Made by a program: the position numbers and the translations under genes. From the NCBI GenBank assembly GCA_025201375.1, contig JAIWZP010000004.1, positions 1 to 64,000 on the forward strand: 64,000 nucleotides of DNA, in the 5' to 3' direction. The DNA is from Gongronella butleri. Taxonomy: Eukaryota; Mucoromycota; Mucoromycetes; Mucorales; Cunninghamellaceae. Below are positions 23,734-35,413 of this stretch, piece by piece. The stretch's first letter is position 1, and each line of letters opens with the position of its first letter. Under the pieces are notes generated by a model. It was given only the letters and a program-made list of their open reading frames with translations, had not been told where the DNA came from and made no database searches.

Positions 23734-26700
23734 AAATCGTGAGAAAATCATGGAAAAATCATGCAAAACAGGCAAATTTGGCAAATTTGGCCATTTTTTC
23801 CAAAAATCACGCGTCAAACGCGCTCATTCCTTTTTTTTTTTATTCAATCATTAGGGTAATACGGGCCGTTCGCGACGCATGTATGCTGTGGATCCGCAGG
23901 TGGCGGGTGGCGATGGCCGTGGTGCGCCATGGCCGCATGGATTGTCGCCGCCGCAACAAGGCCATCCGCCGGCATCGCGATCGCCGACCATGAGCAGCAT
24001 CCAGGCCACCGCGTCTCCATCCATGGGCGCGAACACGCATCAGCAGCGGCAACCGCAGCAACCCATGCCGCAAAAACAGCAATTACCGCCGGAAATGCGC
24101 GCACCGCAGCAGCCGCGCCCACGCATTGACCCAGATCAGATGCCCGCGCCCGTCCAAGTGCGCGAGCAGGACCAGCTCGCGTTTGAGAACCAATTTTTCG
24201 GGACAATGGAGCGCGATCGCGTGCCATTGGCGACAACAGACTATATTGGCCTCGACCAGGGCAATGCCAACCCACGATTCATGCGCGCCACCACCGACAA
24301 GATCCCCATGACAAAGGATCTCGCGGACACATCCAAACTCCCGCTCGCGCTTGTCGTCCATCCGCTCGCCAAGCGTCGCTCCGACGAGGTCGCCATTCAA
24401 GTCGTCGACCACGGCGAAGAAGGCCCCGTCCGATGCTCACGATGCCGCGCTTACATTAGCCCGTGGTGCGTCTTCATTCAGGGCGGCGCGCGCTTCGTAT
24501 GTAGCATCTGCTCACACGCCAATGACGGTAAAAAAAATCCATTTTTTTCAATTCAATGGCCGCGTATTTACGCGTTTTTTTTTCTTATTTTGAACAGTGC
24601 CGTCGTGGTACTTTTCAAACACAGACATGTCGGGTCGCCGTGTGGACATTGAGCAGCGGCCTGAATTGCGGTACGGATCCGTTGAGTTTGAAGTGCCTAA
24701 AGATTATCACTCGACACGCGCGCCGGCGCCGCTCTCGTACGTTTTTGCCATTGATGTGTCTGCCCAGGCCCTACAGACCGGCATGGTGAACGCCGCGTGC
24801 GAAGCCATCAAATTCGCCCTGTACGCGTCGTCCCTCGATCAATTTAAGCTCGCGCCCGAGAACAAGATTGGCATCCTCACTTTTGACAAAAGCGTCCACT
24901 TTTACAACCTGCACGTACGTGTCTTTTTTCATACACGGGCCATTGGAGCCAAATTGGACGCGTGTAACATAATGAATCTCATTTTTTTCTTGTATTTTAG
25001 GCATCCTTACCCCAAGCACAGATGCTCGTCGTGCCAGATATTGAGGACATGTTTGTGCCTTTCCAGGACGGGTTTTTGGTCGACAGCCACGCCTCCAGGT
25101 ACGGGGGGGGAATGGAGGAAATGGGGAGAAAAAGAAAAAAACGGCAAAACGCGCGTCTGACACGCGTTTTTTTTCTCTAGGGACATCATTTTGGAGCTGC
25201 TGGATGCGCTGCCGACCATGTTCCAGGAAAATGCGCGTCGCGAGTCGGTGTTTACCGCGGCGATCCAGGGCGGACGACAGGCACTTGCGTCCACGGGCGG
25301 GTTTATGCACGTTTTCCAGTCATGTCTGCCGAATCACGGGCCACATGCCCTCAAGAGTCGCGACGACAAGAACTTGTACAACACGGAAAAGGAAAAGGGC
25401 CTGATGGTCCCACAGAGCGACGCATACAAGGAGCTTGCCAAGGAATGTGTCAAGGATGGTGTCTGTGTCAATGCGTGGCTCTTCCCCACGCAGTATACGG
25501 ACGTCGCCACGCTCGCGGTCATCCCAGAAACAACTGGTGGCGACGTGCGTTACTTTGCGGGCTTCAATTACGCGACGGACGCATCCACCATCCACTCCCA
25601 GCTGGATCGCGACATCCATCGCGAATTGGGCTACGATGGTATTCTGCGCATCCGCTGCTGCGATGGTAAACATCCTTTTGGAAACGTGAAAGGTGGAGCG
25701 AGAACCAAAATTATTCAATCCTTTTTCTTTTTTTTCGTGATTTAGGCTTGCAAGTGATTGATCACTATGGCAATTGCAACATGAGCACTTACACGGACAT
25801 GGAGCTGGCGGGCATCGACGAGGACAAGGCCATGGCTGCCGTCCTCAAGCATGACAGCAAGCTGGACGCCAGCCGTGGCGTGTCATTCCAATGCGCACTG
25901 TTGTACACGACCAAAAACGGCTTGCGCCGCGTTCGCGTTCACAATATCAATCTGACCGCCACGTCCGAGATTGCCGAGGTTTTCCGCCACGGCGACGTCG
26001 ATACCACCATCAGCGTCATGCTGCGCAAAGGTAGGGGGAAAAAAAGACAAAATTGCCGTTCTTTTGGCTCATTTTTCTTTTTTTTTTTTCCTTTTTTTCT
26101 TTTTGCCAGCCATCTTTGACTTGCAGCACAAGGACCGTAAGGCCGTGCACCAGGCGCTGACGGACCAGTGCGTGAACATTTTGACGGCATATCGCGTCAA
26201 TTGCGCGTCTTCCACGTCTCCCGGGCAATTGATCCTGCCAGAGGCATTCAAGCTGCTGCCTGTTTACGTGCACGGCGCCATCCGCAGCAAAACATTACGA
26301 GGAGGTAAAAGCAACCATTGGAACGCGCCCTATCTTTGTTATTTACACTTTTTTTTTTTCCATCACTAGTCGGCAGCGACATGAACGCAGATGCCCGTGC
26401 TGCTGGTATGCGCCTCTTCAATGGCCTGGGTGTCAAGGAGCTCGCTTGGACCCTTTACCCGCGCCTGTTCCCCATCCATTCCATGGAAAAGGACGTAAGA
26501 AAACAAAAAAAAAAAAGCGAAAAGTGGCCTTTTTTCACTTATCTTTTTTTGCTCCTAGTGCGGTGACGTGGGCGTCAATGGCTACATGAAGTTGCCCGCC
26601 ATGTTAAGATCCTCTTACGAGCGATTAGATACCAATGGCATTTATCTATTAGGTACACGCGTGTGGAAAAGAAAAAAAAAGGAAAAGAAATCGGCCATTC

Positions 26701-27146
26701 ACTCCCCATTTTCGTGTTTTATCGCTAGACACCGGCTCTCAATTGTTCGTTTGGCTTGGGAACAAGGTGGACTCGACGCTTTTGCAAGACATGTTTGGCG
26801 TGAAAACCTTGGACGAGGTGGACCCAAAGATGGTAAAGCACGCGGTGCATTGGGGAAAAAGGAGGGGGACACTCATTTTTTTTCTCTTTTCTGCGTGATT
26901 TAGACGACCTTGCCTGCCTTGAACACGGACTTGTCGCATCGCGTGCATGCCATTATCGACAAATTGCAAGCCCAGCGCTCGCGCCACCTGCAATTGCATG
27001 TGATCCGCATGGAAAAGGACCCCCTTGAGTTTGTATACTCGACTTGGATGACCGAGGATCGCAATGCCGAGGTGCAGACCTACGTCGACTACATGTGCGT
27101 ATTACACCGCAAAATCCAAGAAGAAATGAAGAAATTGCAGCATTGA
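22862..27146 (+). CDS. SEC24: COPII coat cargo-adaptor subunit Sec24
   Basis: Cargo-binding subunit of the COPII coat at ER exit sites, partner of Sec23. Twelve exons join in phase: 22862..22973, 23057..23691, 23855..24527, 24598..24914, 25001..25098, 25181..25665, 25746..26030, 26110..26304, 26370..26494, 26559..26652, 26729..26832, 26904..27146 (1121 aa). The first ~410 residues are a Pro/Gln/Met-rich disordered region with repeated PMAPIQQ/SMAPIHQ motifs (23440-23570). The Sec24 zinc finger follows (VRCSRCRAYISPW, then FVCSICS). Next come the trunk (PLSYVFAIDVSAQALQTGM, KIGILTFDKSVHFYNL), beta-sandwich and helical domains, and a gelsolin-like domain (GSQLFVWLGNKV). The C-terminus ends in a helical segment (VLHRKIQEEMKKLQH). 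A poly(A) signal is near 27236. Confidence 0.96.
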
Positions 27147-27837
27147 GCTTGTTTTCTTGCTCTGCCGCCATATATCCAAACCCACTCTCTTCACCCCCTC
27201 GCCTCGATTGTAGTTTAAAAATGTGCCACCATGAAAATAAAAAGGCAATCATCCCATCAAAAAATAAAGTCAAAAAGAAACCCTATTTGACACGTGAAAA
27301 GGGCCGGGCCCGACGGCGCGTTGTTTCACGCGATCAATTCTTGCACCGTGCCACGATTTGCAGTGACATTTTCGGAAAGTGTCAGGGGCCGGCGCGCGAT
27401 GCGTGGGCCAAAATCTGCGATCATCGCTCTCGTCCCGTCATCTGCAATGACATGAGCATGAATCGCCTCTGACATTGTTTTGTCATGACCGCATGCATCT
27501 AAACCGCGTGCACACGCACGCCAAGGGCCAAGATTAAGCGCCTAGATATATAAAAATGAGAAACAGGGAGCGCACGCGCCAAGACGACTATTTTGTCATC
27601 AAAAAAAAGTCATGTTTCGTGTTTCAGAATTCAATGCGATCACATGGCGGTTTGAAACGAGCACAGACACAGTCAAAGCAAATCTTTGGGCCCTTTGATT
27701 CACGTGATTCTGCAAAAAAAGGGCGGACAATGAAAACGCGCGAAACTATAAAGGGTTTTAAACCCGCTGCACGTCTTTTTGGCTCGTTTTTTCTTCACTC
27801 TTCTTCGTTTTTTGAAAAAAAGTACACTTGTCCAACT
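27147..27837. other. Gap between SEC24 and the Vip1-like gene
   Basis: The SEC24 3' UTR is followed by about 500 bp of promoter sequence. TATATAAA at 27545-27553 is TATA-like but about 290 bp upstream of the next ATG. ACTATAAAG near 27743 is closer. No other gene is seen. Confidence 0.4.
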
Positions 27838-29170
27838 ATGCCTGCCTTTACTATTGCTATCCCCCAAGAGCCCTCGCCCAACTACGTGCTCGTCAAGAAC
27901 ATTTCTCTCGAGTCCTCGGAGAAGACTGGTAAAAAAAACGTCTTTTTGACACCCATGTCTTATCTCTTTTTGCTCATACTCACCGCCTTGCCTCATCTTT
28001 ATAGTCAAGGAGTTCTTCCTCTTCTGTGGCAAGATCAAGGAATTTGAATTGGTCAAGTAAGTGCGAGTCGTTGGGCGTGAAAGGATGCGAGAGGTGCCAA
28101 ACGCCCAGCATTTTGGTTTGTTTTTTTTTAAACAACGTCTGACGCGTTCTTCCTCTTGCTAGGGATGACGATGGTGCTCACCAAGTCGCCTTGGTCCACT
28201 TTGAGCGAGAGTCGGCTGCCAAGACCGCATCGCTTCTTAGCACGGGTAAGCAAAAAGGTTCAATTCAAGAGAGAGCAAAGGGGGAGTTGGCCGCGCTTTT
28301 TTGGTTGGGGCCAGATGACGGGACCTAGCGAAAATTCTAGTCTCGGCCTGGATGACCAAGATAGGAAAAAATCGAAAAAAGCTTGCGTGGGAAGGAAAGA
28401 CGACAACTCAAAAGGTTTTTTTTTTCTTTTCCAACAGCCTTGATCGACAATGAGCACATCACGGTGACGCCCTACTTTGAGGCTGCGTTCCCTGCCGAAG
28501 CCGAAAAGGAAATCGACACTGCCGCGACCGAGAGCACTGCGCAAGAGGCCAAGCCCAAATCGCGCATTGCTGCCGAAATCCTCGCTAATGGCTACTTGCT
28601 CCAGGACCAAATCGTTGCCAAGGGTCTCGAGTACGACAACAAGTACAACGTGTCCGGTCGCCTTACCGGCTACCTCTCGTACTTGCAAAACAATGGTACA
28701 AAAAATCAAAAACAAAAAAAGGAGCGAAACGCGACAACATGTGTGTTTTCGCGCGTTTTCGTGCGCATTGGCTGACGACTCTTCTTTCTTTCTAGTCAAG
28801 CAATTGGACGACAAGTACCGCATCTGGGACAAGGCCATGGAGATTGACCAAAAGTACAAGATCCAAGAAAAGGTTCAGAACGCCGCCACCACCGCCCAGA
28901 CCAAGGCCCAGGAAGCCCTCCAGACGCCCACGGGCCAAAAGGTCTTTGATCTTGGCAACCAGACCTTCAACCAGATCGCCGCGGTGCACTACGAGGCCAA
29001 GAAAATCCAAGTAAGAACCCCAACGCATGGGATTGGCTGGGGGGAAAAGGCGTGATCACGTTGTCTGACCCCTTTTTTTTCTTTTTTTGCATGATTAGCT
29101 CGACAAGTCCGGCACTGAGGAAGGCAAGCCTGCCGCCGAGGAGACTGCTGCGCCCTCCACCACCGCCTAA
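27838..29170 (+). CDS. Vip1-like RRM-domain protein
   Basis: Fungal protein resembling Schizosaccharomyces Vip1: one N-terminal RNA-recognition motif and a helical C-terminal half. Six exons, 27838..27928, 28005..28056, 28163..28245, 28438..28695, 28796..29010 and 29099..29170, give 256 aa. The RRM shows NYVLVKNISLESSEKTVKEF as strand 1/helix 1, then FFLFCGKIKEFELVKDDDG, VALVHFERESAAKTASLL and VTPYFEA. The middle has RIAAEILANGYLLQDQIVAK and KQLDDKYRIWDKAMEID. A coiled stretch of Ala/Lys/Gln repeats follows, ending in an acidic-Ala tail. The function is unproven in this family. Intron 3 (28246-28437) is long for this locus. Confidence 0.88.
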
Positions 29171-29708
29171 GCACACCGTCTCCCCTTCAAGATCCTGGAT
29201 TTGCTGCAAATCTGGCTATTTTTTTATAATTTATTCTTCGTGCCCGTGTTTGAATATACCAAATTGTTAGTTTCCCCCCCCCCCTCCGTCCGTCCCCCTT
29301 CCTCATTGTCAAGGCAACCAAACCTGCTGTGATAATAAATTTTTAGACGATTTTTCGGCCAAAGCCAAAGTTTATCCTTTTTGCTTGTATTTTGAGGCGA
29401 TGGCACTTGACACGACACGCCAAAGGGAGGCTGAGTGCTTCGCCACGCGCTTCAATTCCATTTGAGCTCAGCTGCAGAGCCGGCGGGGTGGATTTTACCC
29501 GTTCTTGCCGGTTGAGTCAAAAAAAAGGAACGGGACAGTGGCCCGTCGATCATCTTTGCCTTCCGACTGCCGATCACGGATTTGATGTTTGTGACACCAA
29601 GCGTGTCAGTTGACATGCATAAAAAGGGGACCATTCTCTCGCCTCGCACTCTCACACTTTTTATCTTTCTTTTGTTTATCGCTGTATTTTTTTTTTCAAT
29701 TGTTCATC
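29171..29708. other. Gap between the Vip1-like and DUF1772 genes
   Basis: Contains AATAAA near 29334 for the upstream gene. The promoter has TGCATAAAAAG near 29616 and a T-rich leader before the next ATG. No other coding signal. Confidence 0.4.
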
Positions 29709-30152
29709 ATGATCAGCCCATCCCTTGCTCAAACCATTGCCCTTGGCGCGAATGGCTCGCTGGCCGGCTTCAGCTTGTGTGTCAGCCTCGTGACGATCCC
29801 ATCTTTTCTTCAGACGGGCAAGGCCGTCGAGGCGTTCCCATTGTTCTATGGTCGCGCCGCGCGCTTTGCCATCTCGCACGTCACGGTGAGCACGGCCGCT
29901 AACTTGATCGCTTACTATTATGGATCGCGCGACGTCAAGCATCTGTACGCGGCGGCGCTCACGGCGGCGTTCATCCCCTTGACTTTCACACTGCTCATGC
30001 CCATCAATCGCACGCTGCTTTCCATCGCAGCCACCGACGATAAGAACCGCAATCATGCTCAGGCCAACGCGCTGGTAGACCAGTGGTCCACGCGTCAATG
30101 GACGCGCACCATCTCCTCTTTGGTCGCTTTTGCCGTCCTGCTGATCTTTTAA
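29709..30152 (+). CDS. DUF1772-family (anthrone oxygenase-like) membrane protein
   Basis: Single-exon 147-aa protein with four predicted hydrophobic segments: residues about 5-30 (ALGANGSLAGFSLCVSL), 55-70, 78-97 (AAALTAAFIPLTFTLLMPIN) and 130-147. The layout and the FTLLMPINRTLL motif, then a TDDK segment and a late WSTRQW.R helix, fit the DUF1772 family. Some members act as anthrone oxygenases in polyketide clusters, but no polyketide synthase is nearby, so no substrate can be named. The ATG at 29709 is preferred over in-frame 29610, whose translation is the T-rich leader. AATAAATAAA overlaps the stop and may serve as the poly(A) signal. Confidence 0.8.
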   Translation: MISPSLAQTIALGANGSLAGFSLCVSLVTIPSFLQTGKAVEAFPLFYGRAARFAISHVTVSTAANLIAYYYGSRDVKHLYAAALTAAFIPLTFTLLMPINRTLLSIAATDDKNRNHAQANALVDQWSTRQWTRTISSLVAFAVLLIF

Positions 30153-30456
30153 ATAAATAAAAAAAAGTCGCACTGATTTGCATTTATCCATATGAAAATG
30201 AAAATGCGACCCATGCTGCAAACCCTGCCTTCAATGGACACCCTGATTAGCTTTGAATTCAATTGGGTAACGCGAAAAAGCGCGTCAATGCGCATTTTCC
30301 GAGGATCGCACGCTGTAAATCGATTTAAATCACTTGTTCAAATGCGTGCCCTGACTGTTTTTATTTTCTTTTTCCCTGTTTTTGCTAAATTCACGTCAGA
30401 TGGGGCGGGAGAGAGGTGGTAGGGAGCTTGGATGGCGCGGATGGCGCGGATGCAAA
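30153..30456. other. Convergent gap DUF1772 / F-box gene
   Basis: Two converging 3' ends share this 304-bp stretch. No coding or structural signal is seen. Confidence 0.35.
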
Positions 30457-31606
30457 TCAATTGTCGTCATCACTTGATTCGTTCGACGTCTCACTTTCGG
30501 ATGCGCTCTCGTCTTCGTCGTCACTTGATTCGGACGACATTTCATTTTCGGACTCGTTTTCGTCTTCGTCGGCCGTGTGGGTGTCATGAGTAGCAACATC
30601 CGCGTCATCCGTGTGGGCGTCGGGCAAAACATCATCAGCATCATGAATAGTATCGTTGCCTTCTTCGACTTCCTCTGCTGCCTGAGCGGCTGCAGCCAAG
30701 TTGTCAAATCGTGCTGCAAAAAAAAAAAAAAAAAAAAAAAAAAGAAGGTGGTCAGCACGTGACAATTTCTCTGCTTTTTTTTTTTTTTGTCTCCTTACTT
30801 TGCTTCAATTTTGCGCTGCGAGCCTGGGCGGCACGCAGACCACAATAGCCGCCGTGGTGGCGGATGGCGGTCTGGATGACTTGCGCCGTGTCATAAAGAT
30901 GCATTGGGTGGAATCGGCGGTGAATTGGATTGCGGACGAGGCGAGCCGGAAGACCGTAAGCATCAGGGTTGAAATGGAGTTCCGTGATGACGCGCGTTTT
31001 GGTGATTTGCGTGCCGAGGTGCAGGTCTTGCACAGGCTCAATGTTGACGTCAGCACGCACCAAGCGCTTACGGCACCGCAGACAAAGGTCACGTGCACGC
31101 TCACCGTTGGCAAAGCTCATTTTCACCACGCTGCCCGAGCCGGAAGGAGGACCGATAAAATGACAATCCTCGCAAACGCCACGCTTGCGTTGGAGGTGCA
31201 TGACAGACATCATGGGCGACTGACGCTTAGGCAGAGGCTTGCGCGCCTTGACAAGAACCTCCTTCCACACGTGCATGTGCGGCACAAAGCTGTGGAATCC
31301 GTGACACACGCGCGACACTTGGACAAGATCGCGTAGCGGCAAATGCTTGAAAACACACAGCCACACCTCCTTGTACGTGTCAGGCTCCATGGCCACGCGT
31401 GCGTCACTCGCCGGGATCAGCAACGAGTCGACGACAGGCTCGCTAGGCGGCGTGTTTTGGGCGGATGGGACGGTGGAGGACGGGGACACGATGTCCATTT
31501 GTTGGATGGACTCGGGAAGGCCAGTGACCGATTCTGCTGCGGACATCGAGCGCGTGCGGCGGGTAAAACGCGGGTCCGGACGGGCGCGTTGGCGAGTTTT
31601 GGGCAT
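30457..31606 (-). CDS. F-box protein with Cys-pair segment and acidic tail
   Basis: Probable substrate adaptor of an SCF ubiquitin ligase. Two exons, 31606..30799 and 30713..30457, give 354 aa. The F-box is at about residues 78-122 (YKEVWLCVFKHLPLRDLVQ, SRVCHGFHSFVPHMHVWKEV). A second segment has two CxxC pairs (CEDC at about 145 and CLRC at about 175) flanking VVKMSFANGERA, possibly a small zinc-binding unit. The last exon is a strongly acidic Ser/Asp/Glu tail of over 60 residues after an Ala-rich helix. Substrate unknown; no leucine-rich or WD repeats. The intron between the exons carries a 23-base homopolymer run. Confidence 0.82.
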
Positions 31607-33046
31607 GATGGAGGTGTTGGAGAATGGATTGATGTTGTGGAGCAGGTAGAGAAAGGGAAACAAAGAGTAAAAAGAGAAGGGAGAGAAAAAAAAAAGAAAA
31701 AAAGAAAGAGGTGCAAATGATGGGGACGAGAAAAAAAATCAATGACCCCCTTTTTTCGTTTTTCCAGCGCAGCAAAAATTGAGCGCTAAAAAACATCACA
31801 CCAACAAGATGGTCCGTCTGTTTTTTTTTATCTCATTCACACTTGGAGGGAAAATTGGTGGTGCTGCAAGTGCTGCTGCTATCATATCATCATATTCTCG
31901 CAATTGATCACGCACATTTTGAGAGAAAATACAACAGTAATACACTACTCAACAGTATCATACTACGTACGCCCCCGGGGTATTACTGTATGTATTTCAA
32001 ACAAATTCAAGCTTACTCTACAGTATGATGATAAGCTGTTTGAGCTTGTTTGAAAAAAAAGCTACAGTATTTGATGAGCTCGTTTGAAATCGGATTTTCG
32101 AGCTTGATTGAAAAGCTTGATGAAAAAGCTTGAAAATATTTTTGCACATGATCACCCATGCTGGACATCTGTTGTGAACTCCCTGCCTGTGAAATTCCTC
32201 ATTTAAAGGACAAATCAAGCTTCAAGCTCAAGCTTCAAGTCGAGCTTGCTTGATTGAAAAAGCTTGTCCGAAAGCTTCTTGAAATTGCTGCAAAAAAGTC
32301 TCAAGAAAAAATTGAAGAACACGTCATCCACCAAAATGATGAAAATTCAGAAGAGCATACTACGTGCGTATGTAGAACGTATGATAGGTACCTTCTTCAT
32401 TATATTTTTCAAGCTTTCAAGCTTTTTCAAACACCAAAAAAATATGATAAAGCTTGAGCTTGTTGATTGAAATAAAATTTTGCATGTTTGCTACTTTGCT
32501 TGAGCTTGAGTCAAACTACTACAGTATAAGCTTTTTCAAACAAGCTTTCAAACACATGTTTAAATACATCCCAGTCTCATCGATGGATGGCAACATAAAA
32601 CTCGCGGAGAAGAAAATTCACTTTTTTCATTCCATTATCATCATACTGTAAAATCTTTACAGTATGTACAATTTTGTACAGTGTACTGTGCCGCGCCTCA
32701 GTGAGCATTGAAGTGAAATGTGAAAGTGCACGACTGCATGTCAATTCGTTATCACATGATAAGAATCAAGAACTTCAGATAAAAAAATGCATGGACGCCT
32801 CATCATCAAATACCGCGCTACTGTAGCACGAGGTGAAGTCTGGAATCATGGAATGCATCATGTCGAATTGCTGGATTTTGAGCACTTTGAATGCCTGGCA
32901 GTATTGAGCTGGTGTCCTGGTGATGTCTATGATAACTGCCTACGCGACGCATCACGCATTTTCCGCGCGCAAAAAAAAGAGGAAGAATCGAAACGGATCG
33001 CCGCGGGAAAAGAATGTAATACAGTAAAATGCTACAGTTTTATTTT
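31607..33046. repeat. AAGCTT-rich and TACAGTA-rich repeat region
   Basis: No gene is supported. From about 32025 to 32560 the sequence repeats AAGCTT-centred words (CAAGCTT, AAGCTTGA, TTCAAGCTCAAGC), many forming short inverted repeats with each other. TACAGTATGAT/TACTGTA words occur at about 31940-32075, 32520 and 32645-32690. A phrase at about 32868-32885 (ATTGCTGGATTTTGAGCA) resembles ones at 14325-14345 and 14515-14535, so the three gaps share sequence ancestry. Confidence 0.6.
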
Positions 33047-33120
33047 AAATTTTGAGCCACGAAAAAAAAAATTGAGCCACGAAGAGCAAAATTGAGCCAA
33101 CAAGAGAAAAATTGAAAGGG
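33047..33120 (+). repeat. Left inverted-repeat array (20-bp period)
   Basis: TTGAGCCAC occurs at 33052 and 33072, TTGAGCCAA at 33092 and a decayed unit at 33112, exactly 20 bases apart. They are separated by A/G-rich spacers such as GAAGAGCAAAA. Confidence 0.75.
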
Positions 33121-33577
33121 CTGTTGTGCTGGGTTGTCATCTTTCTCCGCTTTAATCGAACAAACAAAAAGAAAGGGAAAGTGGAAAAGGCTCTCAAAAC
33201 ATCTCTAGAAGTAAGCAAAGGAAAGAAAGCCGGTGGGTGGGTGGGCCAAGGGACCCAGCAGCCTTCTCTTCTTGCATAGTCGGTAAGCTCTGCGCATCTT
33301 TTGAGCATTACTGGAGACTATTCTGCGACGAGGGCTACCGTGCTGGGTCATCCAGAGACACAAAAAGACAAAGAAACAAACAATGAGGGGGCAGCGAATC
33401 GTGTTATCGAAGCGGTGTCTTGGGCTTGGTGAGGCTAGATGGGTGAGGATGCGGCATTGGTGTTGTCAGGCCCAGATTCTACGCCATCAAGGTGTTGTGG
33501 TGCAGCAAAGGATGGCCATCGTCGTCTTCGATGGGCAATTCGACAGGTGGAACACCTGTCGAGACCGGCAACGAGGG

Positions 33578-34078
33578 TCACCAATGAGCAGAGAGCCAAT
33601 TGGGCGTGATGAGAGTGGCAGATTGTGGGTGCGCGTCTAAAAAGGGCGCAAAATTTCGGGGATCAAGTGCGAAGGGTGCTACCGGTAGATCAAGAGTTGC
33701 AGGTGTGCCAATGACGTCTAGGGGCGAGCCAACGCGTTGGTTCATAATGCCTTGGGGTCGTGGGTGCCCGACACATAGAGGGCAAAATGCGTTATGTCGG
33801 CGGAAGAAAAGCGAAAAATTCGACGTGATGAGGGCCAAAAGCGCGTCAATGTGTTTGAACGTCTGAGGAGGGAGTCGCCACTCGACCTCACTGATCAAAT
33901 CGCGTGACGCCGCGTCGGCGGGATTGAACATGCTAGGGAAAAACACCGTCGAAAGATGGATACGCTTCTGAATGCAAGATTTCCACATGCGCGCCGCCAA
34001 CTGGTTGAGCGCTCGAAATCGCTTGCATCCAAATTTGTCGAGGCAGGCTTTTGTAGATATCACGCATACACAATCCAC
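33578..34078 (-). pseudogene. DIRS-like retroelement RNase H remnant
   Basis: A 166-aa open frame carries the C-terminal RNase H landmarks of DIRS-type retrotransposons. FNPADAASRDL corresponds to the NPADxxSR motif. Then come VEWRLPPQTFKHID (the EWxLxPxxF block) and FFRRHNAFCPL at the position of the usual DLFAxxxN block. SATLITPNWLSAHW stands for the usual ATLIxPxWxSxPWW. Upstream reverse transcriptase is not readable, and sequence downstream of the last motif continues only in shifted frames. It is therefore a broken fragment, lying inside the putative mobile segment and probably nested. Confidence 0.65.
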
Positions 34079-34099
34079 GTTCCACGGCTATAATCGCCA

Positions 34100-34780
34100 T
34101 CTTCAGCATTTTTTTGAACATTTTTTTTTCATTACGGAGGTATGGACCTTGCAGCAGGGGTGCGAGTATTGACGATGCACTATAGACGCGCTATTGACCT
34201 GCTGACGCGTGTAAAGTGCAAGTGACACGCTTTTGAAACTCTTTTGAAACGCATTTGACGCGTGTGGTGCGATTATTTTTTTCACGTCTCCTTTCTCATA
34301 GACAAATGTTGGCAGAAAGTGTGGTTCTCCCGACCTACAACGTCCACCAATATCTTAAAAAGCGAGTACAGAATTTGGGTACTGAACACATGTCGCGAAC
34401 GGGCAACAAAGGGTCGCAGGCCCGCCCGTGAGCTAGTTCACAGAAATCGCTTTTTACAAAACGCGATTTGATGGCCTTGGAGCAAGACAAGTGCCCGTGA
34501 AAATTATCCTGCAAAAGCTTCCAATCCGAGGGCACAAAAACAGCCATCTAGCTCCACTTGTGCACCAGCTAAAGAGCATTATGCATAGCAAAGCGCGTCA
34601 ATAGCCTTTTTCGTCGTTTAAAGATTCATTTTACATTCGAGGCATGAGCAGAAGCATATAAGAGTTAATTTCAATGGCAAATCTATCAGCCTCATGGAGA
34701 AGTTGCATTAAAAGCTTCACGATGGACCGTTCTCTTGCTTTAGGTCTCTTTTTCTTCTCCAGACCTCTTTTTCTTCTGCA
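34100..34780. other. Gene-poor stretch between the retroelement remnant and the TPR-like gene
   Basis: Short open frames only, on both strands. Some may be decayed parts of the retroelement (for example minus-strand 34335-34547), but no motif supports this. TTTTGAAAC is repeated near 34235-34252. Confidence 0.35.
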
Positions 34781-35224
34781 ATGGAGCAAGCGCGGAACCG
34801 ATTGCCTCCACTGGGGCCAAACACACAGCACCTGGCGGTGAATTTGCAATACCTCGGTCGTTGTGAAGTGCATGTGCAGCGGCACGCTCTTTGTGGCTAC
34901 ATTGAACGTTTTCCTTTTGATGCCTGTTTATGGGCGATGCGCGCCCGTCTTGAGGAGGAGAACAGCCCTCGAGAGGTGGCAATCGCCATTGTCCGTCAAG
35001 GTCTTGAGCATTTGCCGGGAGATTGGTTTTTGCTGGCTACCTTGGGTGAGTAAAATGACAGAAAAAAAAATCCACCAGCTAAACTTGCGTTTGGAATCGT
35101 AGAGCGACTCCAACACGAACCTGAGCAAGCAGAGGAACCACAGCAGCACCAAGGAAGTCGACGTCAAGAGCGCCGTGTTCAAGGTCAACGTGCGCAAGGT
35201 CAGCGTGCACGAGGTCGGCGTTGA
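34781..35224 (+). CDS. Small TPR-like protein with Arg/Gln/Gly tail
   Basis: Two exons, 34781..35045 and 35103..35224, join through a GTGAGT donor to give 128 aa. The first exon shows helical repeats in a tetratricopeptide-like rhythm: LAVNLQYLGRCEVHVQRHAL, YIERFPFDACLWAMRAR, VAIAIVRQGLEHLPGDWFL. The second exon is a Gln/Glu-rich stretch that turns strongly basic, with a GQR-type repeat (VQGQRAQGQRARGRR) at the end, suggesting nucleic-acid contact. I do not recognise a named family. It lies between the retroelement remnant and the FEN1-like gene, converging on the latter. AATAAAA follows near 35255. Confidence 0.6.
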
Positions 35225-35413
35225 TGAACCAAGGCGTTCAAATTACGGATGATTCAATAAAAAAGGGGATGGGAACGGAACGATCCAGTCGCAGGCGCAT
35301 GATCGAGGCTCCCTTTTTTATTCTCAATGGTCGACTGCGTGGATGGAAGAGATTGTGTGTCAAACAGCAAGAAAAAAAAAAAGGACGTGGTAGCACAGTG
35401 GACGGTGGCGGGC

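Noticed and set aside
33047..33120. 20-bp repeats read as a CRISPR or microsatellite
   Set aside because: Only three to four units, no spacers, and a mirrored copy at 40612-40676; inverted element ends explain it better.
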